A program made the position numbers and the translations under genes. 11,399 nucleotides of DNA. Source: JBDRGC01 sp043818215 (lineage in GTDB: Bacteria; Chloroflexota; Anaerolineae; Anaerolineales; UBA11858). The first letter of the stretch is position 1; every line of letters begins with the position of its first letter. Shown one piece after another: positions 6,001-11,399 of the stretch. Location of the stretch: positions 1-11,399 of the forward strand of contig JBDRGC010000262.1 in assembly GCA_043818215.1 (NCBI GenBank), read 5' to 3'. The notes below the pieces were generated by a model, which saw only the letters and a list, made by a program, of their open reading frames with translations, was not told the origin of the DNA and made no database searches.

Positions 6001-9000
6001 GGGGCTGTTGACCACCGCTCACCCAGCGGGTGAACTGGCTCTGGTTCTGGCGTCCCATCTCATCGCTGATGAGTGCCGTGATTTGGTAGCGTCCGCCGAT
6101 GGGGGTCTCGAAGGTGCAGGTGACCGGCTCGGCAGCCGAACCCACGGTGCATTCCTGAATATCGGCTTCTTCCTGGCCCCAACGGCCGCTCTGGTATTTC
6201 CATTCCATCCGGGCAGCGGTGACGTGGATAGGCCGGTCGGGGACGGGATTGCCGTCCAGGTCGGTGACAATCAACTCGATCTCCAGCGGCGTGCCCCGCT
6301 CGACAAAATAACGCTCACTCCGCAGCCCCACGTAGAGGCTGGCCGGGTGTACCATCAAACTGGTGGCTCCCGCCCAGGCTTGCCGGTTGACATCCATCAC
6401 GGAGGCTTCGGCCAGCACGCTGACAGGCCTCAGCGAGCCATCGTCTCCGAAGTCCAGACGCAGATAGTGATTGCCGGTGGCATCGGTCAGACCGGTGAAG
6501 GTTTCAGACCCAACATCCCCGGCCCCCGATTCGTAGTCCCACCACCACCAGGGAGTCCAGGTTCCAAAGGTAAAGTCACTCCAATTGGGGGGTTGGTAGT
6601 TGGTGGGGGATGATGTGACCTGCCAGGTGGTTTCGGCGTTGGGAAGCGGGCCGCCGGCGTAATATTTGGCTTCCACGGCTACGATAGCGTGGTCGCCGAC
6701 AAAGTATGGGCCGGTGGTTTCGTTGCGGGCTGTGACTTCGAACTCTGGCCGCCGGAATTCTTGAATCTGGAAATTGTGATAATAGCGGTCGCCGGAGATC
6801 AGCCCCAGGCTGCCCTGTGCATCCAGGATGAGTTGGGCATAGCCCAGGTTGACGTTTTCGGGCAGGGCGAAGGCAAAGTCGAAGCCGCCCAGGGCGTTGA
6901 CCTCGATGCTGCCGGTCCCCAAATCGTTGCCCTGCGGCCCGATGATCTGGTAGCTCACCGCTGTCACTGCGCTGCCAACCAGCCCCACGTCGCCGCTCTG
7001 CCCTCCGCCCACGCGCCTCAGCCAACCCTTGAAGTGAACTTCCTCGCCAGGGCGGTACATCTGGCGGTCGTCGAACACGTACCAGCGCAGCTCGTCGGAG
7101 AGGGTTCTTCGATACCAGCCCTCATCTCCCCAGTAGTAAGTAGAACTGGGCAGCATGGCCTCATCTTCACCCTGGCGGGCGACCAGATACGCTGCGCCCG
7201 AGGCGGGGATGTCGAAGCGGGCGAGGCCATCTTCAGCGGTGACGGCATCCACCTCGGCGGCATCAGCGGTGATGGTCACTCCGACCAATGGGGCGCCATC
7301 TTGCAGCGCGCTGGCCCAGACCACCATTTCGCTGTGATCGACGAAGGCATCCAGCCCGATCTGAGTTACCTGCACCCAAACCTGCACTGTCTCCCAATAA
7401 TTGTCTTCCTCGAACAGGCCGCGGTGCGGCTTGACGATAACGATGAAGTGACCGAAGTCGCCGTCCATCACTGCGCTCAAGTCGATATTCACTTCGGTGA
7501 GGACATCAGTGGCAGCCTCCACCGGTTGAGTTTCATCCACCACCAACCGTCCCGGCGGCTGTGCGGGCACGTCCGTCCATTGATACTCATCCAGATATTT
7601 CATAAAGGCCGCCCAGTCGTTTGGCTCGACGGCGTAGATTTTCACATCCAGTTTGACGTAGTTGATCGTGTAGAGGGATAAAACCGGCTCACTGGCGGCG
7701 GGATCCAGGGTGACGAAATTCTCGTCCGGCCCGGCCAAAAAAGGCTCGGCTGATCCGATCTTGAATTTGAGTAATTCGTCCTTTCCCAGGGTTTGACCGA
7801 ACACATCCTGTATATCCCCGTCCACTGTGACCCGGTAAGTGGTCTGCCCCTCTGAGGCCCCACGGATATTGATGATGCTCCCAACGACATTCACCGACGC
7901 GCCGGGCAGTTCCGGTTCGATGCTAATCATGCTCTCAGCGTAGGCTTCAACGTCGATGGGATTGTTGAATTCGATGTAGAAAGGCATCAGAGGGCGGCAC
8001 TCGTCATCCCACCAGGAACAGCCGTGCTGCACAATGCGCAGCGGCGCGTAGGTCTGAAAATTGTAGCTCTGCGCCTCGGTGGTGACCAGCGGCCCCTCCG
8101 CCGAGGGCGTGCCCGGCCCGACGGCAATGTTGATGTCTGAATCAGCCGGCAGTGGTTCTTCGGCCCGGAAGGCCAGCCAGCGGCTTTCACCGGCGTTTGC
8201 GGCCATGCCGCTCACGGTTTTGTCCGCCTCGACTTCCTCTGCGGTTGCCAGCCGCAAGCTGACCTGCTGCCCCCCAGCGGTCACTTGGATGGTCTCCAGC
8301 ACCGCGGCCGGGTTGATGCGTTGGTCGAAGGCGACGAAGAACACAGGCTCTAATGGCTGCGGTTCGTAAGAAGAGGGATAATAATTCTTGATGATCGGCG
8401 GGGGGGTGCTGAAGGAGAACTGGACGGCCTCCGCCAGCACGCCGCCGGTGGCGGATTGGGTTCCAGCCGGCACAGTGACCAGATATTCCGTTGCCATGGG
8501 CAGGCGGTCGATCTGGTCGGAGTCGTACTGGAAATTAAGTGTCTTGGTTCCCAGCCAGCGCCAGGTACCGGGCAGGGGCGGCTCGATCATCACGGGCACA
8601 TCCTCGGCGGCCAGGTCTGCGATGGTGGTCAAGGGAACCATAGGCTGGTTGAAAGTGACGTTCACGAATGGTGCGATGGGAATCTCTCCCTCGGGAGAGT
8701 AACGCAGCACTTCCAGCGGGCCAGCTTCGACTTCCGCGGGCGCGATCACCTCTGGCGGTGGGAAGGTTTCTTCGATGGTCTCGCCAGTGCGCGGCGGGGG
8801 CAGGAGTTCGCCGGGGAGATTGAAATCGACAACGTCCTCCGGCTCGGCGGTCAAAGCTGGCAGCCGCGCCAAAACGCGCTCGATTTCAGCGTCAGTGAGC
8901 GGCTCGCCGGTAGCCACAGGTAAGGGTTCAACCGCCTGGGGCTGGGCCTGACCCTCGCTCAACAGGATGACCAATTGGCCCGCACCGCTACCAGACGCAA

Positions 9001-9196
9001 ACGATTCCCCGCCAGAGACAACGGAGGTGTCAATCTGATCTGTGCTACCTTGATCCAGCGGAATGGTATGATCTGATGGCTCGCCGTTACCCAGATTTTT
9101 GGTGAACGAGCAAGCCAGTGCGGCTGCCAGCAAAACGCCGACAGCGAGTGCTGGGAGCAAATATTGGTGCCAAAAACTTCTTCGATTTTGTGTCAT
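3080..9196 (-). CDS. Large lipoprotein alpha-2-macroglobulin with intact thioester
   Basis: This 2038-residue protein belongs to the bacterial alpha-2-macroglobulin family, secreted protease traps: cleavage of a bait loop triggers collapse and covalent capture through a thioester. A signal peptide with basic start and hydrophobic core ends in a lipobox-like ALAC (C29), so it is probably lipid-anchored on the outer face of the membrane. The linker after C29 is rich in Gly, Ser and acidic residues. Three Ig/Big-like modules occupy roughly 170-480, the MG2 motif MYRPGEEVHFKGWLRR is at 713-728, further macroglobulin strands run to about 1250, and a Met/Glu-rich loop (about 1270-1320) precedes the conserved RSDFNPLA (from R1323) and SLPDNLTRYRVM. 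CTEQ at 1541-1544 is the thioester, followed by the alpha/alpha domain motif NWDGGWPYWRRG. The C-terminus has WWWWYPWYEHQNMRDER. GGAGG sits 9 nt before ATG 9196. It is longer than E. coli YfhM (about 1650 residues). No penicillin-binding protein gene, a common partner, is adjacent. Confidence 0.95.
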   Translation of the reverse strand: MTQNRRSFWHQYLLPALAVGVLLAAALACSFTKNLGNGEPSDHTIPLDQGSTDQIDTSVVSGGESFASGSGAGQLVILLSEGQAQPQAVEPLPVATGEPLTDAEIERVLARLPALTAEPEDVVDFNLPGELLPPPRTGETIEETFPPPEVIAPAEVEAGPLEVLRYSPEGEIPIAPFVNVTFNQPMVPLTTIADLAAEDVPVMIEPPLPGTWRWLGTKTLNFQYDSDQIDRLPMATEYLVTVPAGTQSATGGVLAEAVQFSFSTPPPIIKNYYPSSYEPQPLEPVFFVAFDQRINPAAVLETIQVTAGGQQVSLRLATAEEVEADKTVSGMAANAGESRWLAFRAEEPLPADSDINIAVGPGTPSAEGPLVTTEAQSYNFQTYAPLRIVQHGCSWWDDECRPLMPFYIEFNNPIDVEAYAESMISIEPELPGASVNVVGSIINIRGASEGQTTYRVTVDGDIQDVFGQTLGKDELLKFKIGSAEPFLAGPDENFVTLDPAASEPVLSLYTINYVKLDVKIYAVEPNDWAAFMKYLDEYQWTDVPAQPPGRLVVDETQPVEAATDVLTEVNIDLSAVMDGDFGHFIVIVKPHRGLFEEDNYWETVQVWVQVTQIGLDAFVDHSEMVVWASALQDGAPLVGVTITADAAEVDAVTAEDGLARFDIPASGAAYLVARQGEDEAMLPSSTYYWGDEGWYRRTLSDELRWYVFDDRQMYRPGEEVHFKGWLRRVGGGQSGDVGLVGSAVTAVSYQIIGPQGNDLGTGSIEVNALGGFDFAFALPENVNLGYAQLILDAQGSLGLISGDRYYHNFQIQEFRRPEFEVTARNETTGPYFVGDHAIVAVEAKYYAGGPLPNAETTWQVTSSPTNYQPPNWSDFTFGTWTPWWWWDYESGAGDVGSETFTGLTDATGNHYLRLDFGDDGSLRPVSVLAEASVMDVNRQAWAGATSLMVHPASLYVGLRSERYFVERGTPLEIELIVTDLDGNPVPDRPIHVTAARMEWKYQSGRWGQEEADIQECTVGSAAEPVTCTFETPIGGRYQITALISDEMGRQNQSQFTRWVSGGQQPPSREVEQETVTLIPDKETYQPGDVAEILVQTPFVPAEGLLTVSRSGILYTERFVITDGSLTLQVPIKEEYIPNLQVQVDVVGSAPRTDDAGEAVADVPPRPAYASGQLNLSIPPLQRTLALQVTPAETELEPGGETSIALVLKDANGLPVADAELAVVVVDEAILALTNYQLADPVSVFYSDRPADLSSTYGRASIILVNPLALAEATQVVETVEVEKMGEMEEGITMEMPAAAPMEEMALDASGAGAALEPEAIMVRSDFNPLATFAPTVRTDANGEAIVEVSLPDNLTRYRVMVVAVDAGGGKFGSAEANLTARLPLMVRPSAPRFLNFGDQFELPVVLQNQTDGDLTVDVVVEATNIELTDGAGLRVTVPANDRIEVRFPASTEMAGLARFQIAAVSGDYADAATVELPVYTPATTEAFATYGVVDEGAVAQPVAAPNNVFPQFGGLEISTSSTALQALTDAVLYLTAYRFECTEQLSSRILGIAALRDVLTAFEADGLPSPEAMEAAVQRDIERLRGMQNWDGGWPYWRRGQDSIPFNTIHVAHALQRAKLKGFDVPEDMQQQALYYLQDIESHYPYWYSLRTRQTLSAYALYVRNLMGDRDTAKARTLLNDAGLEELSLDAIGWIWQVLVDDPGSGTELEAIRTYINNRAVETPGAANFTINYDDQTYLLLSSNRRTDAILLDVLIADDPQGDLIPKLVNGLLAHRTKGHWGNTQENVFVLLALDRYFNTFEAQTPDFVARIWLGDTYAGAHEYEGYTTERHETEIPMAYLVDESLGGGVTQDLILSKDGPGRLYYRLGLSYAPTDLNLEPLDMGFVVQRVYEAVDDPGDVTRDEEGVWHIKAGARVQVRLTMVADNRRYHVALVDPLPAGLEIVNPSLAVSGSTPQDPNSADYRYGWWWWYPWYEHQNMRDERAEAFTSLLWEGVYEYTYIARATTPGTFIVPPAKAEEMYSPEVFGRSGSDWVIVE

Positions 9197-9638
9197 GACG
9201 GAAATCCTCCATTAGGTGATGTGTGCCACGGATTTTGTGGCCTGTACTAACAGACGCCACACATTGCGAGTTGGTTCCGGTGAGGGTATCTTCTCCAAAA
9301 AGCGGGGAGTGTTCCCATGGTTCGGTTGCACTCACCACAAGATTCGCCAGTGGAAGTGTATCCCCTATTTGAGGTCTTGCCAATATATTACCGGGACTCT
9401 GGGACACTTCGTGTCGTGGAAGAAGGCAGGAGTGGGGCAGAAAGGTGCTGTCTTCAGGGTTTCCTGGCCCCAATGCCGGGATACAAGTGGATGTTCCCCC
9501 CAGATTGGGGGGTAGGGGGGCGCGCAGTTGCAAGGTGAGTAGTTACCTTTATTCAAAGTGTACAATAGTTACGACAGCGCGTCAAATGATGTGCAACGAG
9601 CAATGAAAGTACGCACGCAAGAGTTGTTGGTAATGGCA
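9197..9638. other. Spacer upstream of the macroglobulin gene, no gene seen
   Basis: The Shine-Dalgarno sequence GGAGG for the macroglobulin lies at 9206-9210 (minus strand). I find no convincing minus-strand promoter pair nearby: TATATT-like DNA at 9381-9386 has no good -35 partner. Open frames on both strands (for example 9317-9538 and 9533-9087) overlap each other, lack ribosome binding sites and look like no known protein. The only clear structure is the hairpin at 9496-9512. Confidence 0.5.
9496..9512. repeat. C6-AGATT-G6 hairpin
   Basis: CCCCCC (9496-9501), loop AGATT and GGGGGG (9507-9512) form a perfect stem, followed by TAGGGGGGCG. It is close in sequence to the hairpin at 195-212 and similar in form to those at 2403-2426 and 2949-2975. 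No T-run is present on either side, so it is listed as a repeat and not as a terminator. Confidence 0.5.
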
Positions 9639-9872
9639 ATTAAATAACTTGCGCGTGTGTATCCTAACGTGAGCGCAGGTTGAGTAGCGCAGGCACACGC
9701 TTTTTGTGCCGGAGCATATCGAAACCCAGCGGATTACAGCAAATTAGCCTATATGCAAGCCCCGTTTGGTTTCGATAAGGCTCTCCGTACCTGCGATCCT
9801 ACCCTTCGACCAGCTCAAGACACCGCTCAACCGGCACTACACTTAAATTTGGAAATGGGCAAGTTATTTAAT
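9639..9872. repeat. Nested inverted repeat element, 234 bp (MITE-like)
   Basis: The ends are perfect 14-bp inverted repeats, ATTAAATAACTTGC (9639-9652) and GCAAGTTATTTAAT (9859-9872). Inner blocks occur in mirror order: GGTTGAG (9678-9684) with CTCAACC (9826-9832), and GAGCATATCGAAACC (9712-9726) with GGTTTCGATAAGGCTC (9768-9783), which differ by a small indel and one or two bases. A local hairpin, GGCACA-CGCTTTT-TGTGCC (9692-9710), sits in the left arm. There is no coding capacity. No obvious target-site duplication is seen. The right end lies about 20 nt before the epimerase promoter, so the element could affect its transcription. Confidence 0.55.
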
Positions 9873-9890
9873 CACGGTACTTAGTCAAAT

Positions 9891-9920
9891 CTGTCAGATG
9901 GTCAGTACCCGTGCTATAAT
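9891..9920 (+). promoter_or_regulatory. sigma70-type promoter of the epimerase gene
   Basis: A perfect TATAAT (9915-9920) is preceded by CTGTCA (9891-9896), four of six matches to TTGACA, with an 18-nt spacer. Transcription would start near 9927, about 29 nt before the ATG. The perfect -10 box and its position make this a good candidate despite the weak -35. Confidence 0.6.
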
Positions 9921-9955
9921 CGCCGCATACTTCAACTAACAAGGACACGGACAAC

Positions 9956-10879
9956 ATGAATTTTCTCGTCACAGGGGCGGCTGGGTTTCTTGGCTCGGCA
10001 TTGGCAAACGAATTGGCTCGCGAGGGACACCTGGTGCGCGGGCTTGACGACCTGTCTACAGGGGATCCACAGGTTTTGCATCCTGAGGTCCACTTCACCC
10101 GTGGAGATGTGAATGACCGCCCAAAACTGTGGACTCTTTTGCAGGATGTCGATTGCGTCTACCACCTTGCGGCCCGCGTCGCGGTACCCGAATCCTTGCT
10201 GTACCCCCGCGAGTACAACGCCGTAAATGTGGGGGGGACGGTCAGCCTGATGGAGGCTATGCGGGACGTAGGCGTGGGACGGGTTGTGTTCATATCGTCG
10301 GGCGCCGTATACGGCAATCAGAGCGAGCAGCCTCTTCGAGAAGACGCCATTCCCAACCCCGGCTCTCCTTATGCAGTTTCCAAATTGGCTTCGGAATATT
10401 ACGTCCGCAGTATTGGCGGGTTGTGGGGCATGGACACCGTCAGCCTGCGGGTTTTCAATGCATACGGCCCCGATCAGCGTCTCCCCGCTTCTCATCCCCC
10501 TGTGATCCCCAATTTCCTGCGTCAGGCTACCCGCGGCGGAACTATCGTAGTCCACAGTGACGGAGAACAGACTCGAGATTATGTCTTTGTGAATGATGTG
10601 GTACAAACCATGATCGCGGCCGCCACCGCCCCTACGATCAATAATTTGGTCATCAACATCGGAAGCGGCATAGAGACCAGTATCCGTGAAGTGGTTAGGT
10701 TGATTCGGCAACTTACAGGCAGCAATGCTGAAGTGATCTACAACCCCCGCTCCGATCCGGGTGTGGCGCGCATGTGCGCAGACTTGAGGTTGGCGCGCGA
10801 GAAACTCGGATACCAGCCGCGAGTCACGCTGGAGGAAGGCTTGCGCTTGACGCTAGAGCGGGATAAGCGCTTTCGATAG
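9956..10879 (+). CDS. NAD-dependent sugar-nucleotide epimerase/dehydratase (extended SDR, UDP-glucose 4-epimerase-like)
   Basis: This 307-residue protein is a complete extended short-chain dehydrogenase/reductase of the NAD-dependent epimerase family, which acts on nucleotide-activated sugars in the cytosol, usually for cell-surface polysaccharide supply. The N-terminal Rossmann motif TGAAGFLG is at residues 6-13, LDDLSTG at 30-36 (acidic residue for NAD ribose), GDVND at 50-54 and HLAA at 70-73. The catalytic set is S114/S115 in ISSGAVYG with Y139 and K143 in SPYAVSKL. RVFNAYGP (165-172), TRDYVFVNDV (206-215) and NIGSG (234-238) are the usual substrate-side motifs. AAGGA (9941-9945) lies 10 nt before ATG 9956. 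It stands alone with its own promoter. The substrate (UDP-glucose, UDP-GlcNAc, UDP-glucuronate or a dTDP-sugar) cannot be read from the sequence, so no gene symbol is given. Length is typical of the family. Confidence 0.92.
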   Translation: MNFLVTGAAGFLGSALANELAREGHLVRGLDDLSTGDPQVLHPEVHFTRGDVNDRPKLWTLLQDVDCVYHLAARVAVPESLLYPREYNAVNVGGTVSLMEAMRDVGVGRVVFISSGAVYGNQSEQPLREDAIPNPGSPYAVSKLASEYYVRSIGGLWGMDTVSLRVFNAYGPDQRLPASHPPVIPNFLRQATRGGTIVVHSDGEQTRDYVFVNDVVQTMIAAATAPTINNLVINIGSGIETSIREVVRLIRQLTGSNAEVIYNPRSDPGVARMCADLRLAREKLGYQPRVTLEEGLRLTLERDKRFR

Positions 10880-10897
10880 GGGGGGCAGGTATAGAGA

Positions 10898-11005
10898 GTA
10901 GACACGGTAGACAGGGTAAACAAGGTATACAGGCAAAACGAGAGTAAACAGAGTAAACACGGTAAACAGGGTAGATACGGTATCAGGGTATACAAAGTAG
11001 ACAAG
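10898..11005 (+). repeat. Degenerate 9-bp tandem repeat array (GTARACARG), ~12 units
   Basis: Four units run from 10898 to 10933 (GTAGACACG, GTAGACAGG, GTAAACAAG, GTATACAGG). A 10-nt degenerate unit follows, then seven more from 10944 to 11005 (GTAAACAGA, GTAAACACG, GTAAACAGG, GTAGATACG, GTATCAGG, GTATACAAA, GTAGACAAG), one of them 8 nt. The array begins 19 nt after the epimerase stop. It forms the outer left arm of the larger palindrome at 10898-11296. Spacerless 9-bp units rule out a CRISPR. Confidence 0.8.
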
Positions 11006-11260
11006 GTCATAAATGTTTTTGCCTCTTAAAGTGCGTCATTTGAATTATGCAATGTGAAATGAAATAGTAAATGGTTAATGGTAAATTGTAAATGAGGTTG
11101 ACATGAGGTGGATACATCGCCGCAATTATTTACCATTTATAATTCACCATTTACCATTTACAATTTGGTTTTGTTTGGGCGTAATTCAAATGATGTACAA
11201 TTTTCCCTTTTGGTGGGCGGAAAATCATTTATGAAAGTAGACATTATACCCTTCCTGCAC

Positions 11261-11296
11261 ACCCTGATACCCTGTTTACCCTGCATACCCTGTGTA
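11261..11296 (-). repeat. Inverted copy of the 9-bp tandem repeat, four units
   Basis: ACCCTGATA, CCCTGTTTA, CCCTGCATA and CCCTGTGTA follow in an exact 9-bp period. On the minus strand these read TACACAGGG, TATGCAGGG, TAAACAGGG and TATCAGGG(T), the same family as the array at 10898-11005 but opposite in direction. They end 17 nt before the glycosylase ATG, where promoter and ribosome binding signals would be expected. Confidence 0.7.
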
Positions 11297-11313
11297 CTTG
11301 AAACGTTTCTACC

Positions 11314-11399
11314 ATGACACATTCCGCCTACCTGCCGCGTTCTTTCTTCGCACGCCCCACTTTAGATGTGGCGCGCGAGCTGCTCGGAATGCGACTCGT
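11314..11399 (+). CDS. mpg: DNA-3-methyladenine glycosylase (Mpg/AAG family), N-terminal 28 codons
   Basis: The first 28 codons run off the right edge. They read MTHSAYLPRSFFARPTLDVA and then RELLGMRL. The LPRSFFARPT...VARELLG pattern is the conserved N-terminus of the Pur_DNA_glyco family (PF02245), monofunctional base-excision glycosylases that remove 3-methyladenine and other alkylated purines. The catalytic residues lie beyond the window. ATG 11314 is well supported because an in-frame TGA (11299-11301) lies just upstream and no other start follows it. No clear Shine-Dalgarno sequence is visible in GAAACGTTTCTACC, so translation may be leaderless or weak. The family call rests on a short stretch but the motif is distinctive. 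Confidence 0.8.
   Translation, partial: MTHSAYLPRSFFARPTLDVARELLGMRL

Larger units (their letters stand above)
10898..11296. repeat. ~400-bp nested imperfect palindrome between epimerase and glycosylase
   Basis: Matching blocks run in mirror order around a centre near 11114. The inner arms 11067-11094 and 11134-11161 match at 25 of 28 positions (TAAATGGT-type AT-rich DNA). The next pair, CATTTGAATTATGC (11037-11050) and GCGTAATTCAAATG (11179-11192), matches at 13 of 14. CATAAATG (11008-11015) and CATTTATG (11226-11233) match at 8 of 8. The outermost arms are 9-bp tandem repeats of opposite sense: GTARACARG units on the left and four CCCTGNNTA units (11261-11296) on the right. There is no coding capacity or T-run terminator. 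It may be a MITE-like relic or a foldback that separates the two genes. Confidence 0.7.

Noticed and set aside
6689..7681. A 330-codon open frame on the plus strand, with several other long plus-strand frames in 3053-8923
   Set aside because: All lie antisense within the macroglobulin gene, whose minus-strand frame has clear family motifs throughout. They arise from GC-rich codon bias and have no recognisable domains or ribosome binding sites.
9381..9420. A minus-strand promoter for the macroglobulin gene at the TATATT-like site
   Set aside because: No -35 with more than weak similarity lies 16-18 nt away, and the site is about 190 nt from the start codon.
9087..9533. A 148-codon minus-strand frame and overlapping plus-strand frames 9216-9538
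   Set aside because: The minus frame runs into the macroglobulin start, has no Shine-Dalgarno sequence and spans a C/G hairpin repeat. The composition is not protein-like in any frame.
9956..10879. Naming the epimerase galE
   Set aside because: Motifs fix the extended SDR epimerase family but not the sugar substrate, and no galactose or capsule genes are adjacent.
10898..11005. CRISPR array
   Set aside because: The units are 9 bp, directly adjacent and degenerate, with no spacers and no cas genes nearby.
10738..11010. Minus-strand frame with Leu/Pro/Cys-rich repeats
   Set aside because: It is a direct translation of the 9-bp tandem repeat (period three codons) running into the antisense of the epimerase.

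Overview
The window is about 11.4 kb of moderately GC-rich bacterial DNA. It looks like a member of the Chloroflexota (Anaerolineae-like). That assignment is an inference from three things: an ATPase_2-type (archaeal-style) ATPase fused to a nuclease-like domain, a very large lipoprotein alpha-2-macroglobulin, and long intergenic spacers full of degenerate palindromes and short tandem repeats. No marker gene in the window settles the taxonomy.

Layout from left to right. The end of an unrecognised gene (to 280) is followed at once by a strong sigma70-type promoter (277-305). This drives a 551-residue ATPase with a C-terminal PD-(D/E)XK-type domain (351-2006). From 2007 to 3079 there is about 1.07 kb with no intact gene but many remnants: the broken N-terminus of a Hanks-type Ser/Thr kinase, a terminator-like hairpin, a perfect 24-bp palindrome, three units of a 9-bp repeat, the 3' half of a tRNA-Val(TAC)-like gene, a ~400-bp MITE-like nested inverted repeat carrying a REP-like double hairpin, and a second terminator-like hairpin.

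The centre is one gene on the minus strand (9196-3080). It encodes a 2038-residue secreted, lipid-anchored alpha-2-macroglobulin with an intact CTEQ thioester motif, expected to trap proteases outside the cell. The divergent spacer 9197-9955 holds a second nested inverted repeat (9639-9872) and a good promoter (9891-9920) for a sugar-nucleotide epimerase of the extended SDR family (9956-10879). A third palindromic element (10898-11296), with 9-bp tandem repeats as its outer arms, separates the epimerase from the first 28 codons of a 3-methyladenine DNA glycosylase gene that runs off the right edge.

The genes do not form a pathway or an operon; each appears to have its own spacer. The most interesting material lies between the genes. 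The tRNA 3' half looks like a tyrosine-integrase attachment scar, which would make the DNA to its left a candidate genomic island end. Three separate intergenic regions also hold large imperfect palindromes whose matching blocks lie in the same order on both arms.
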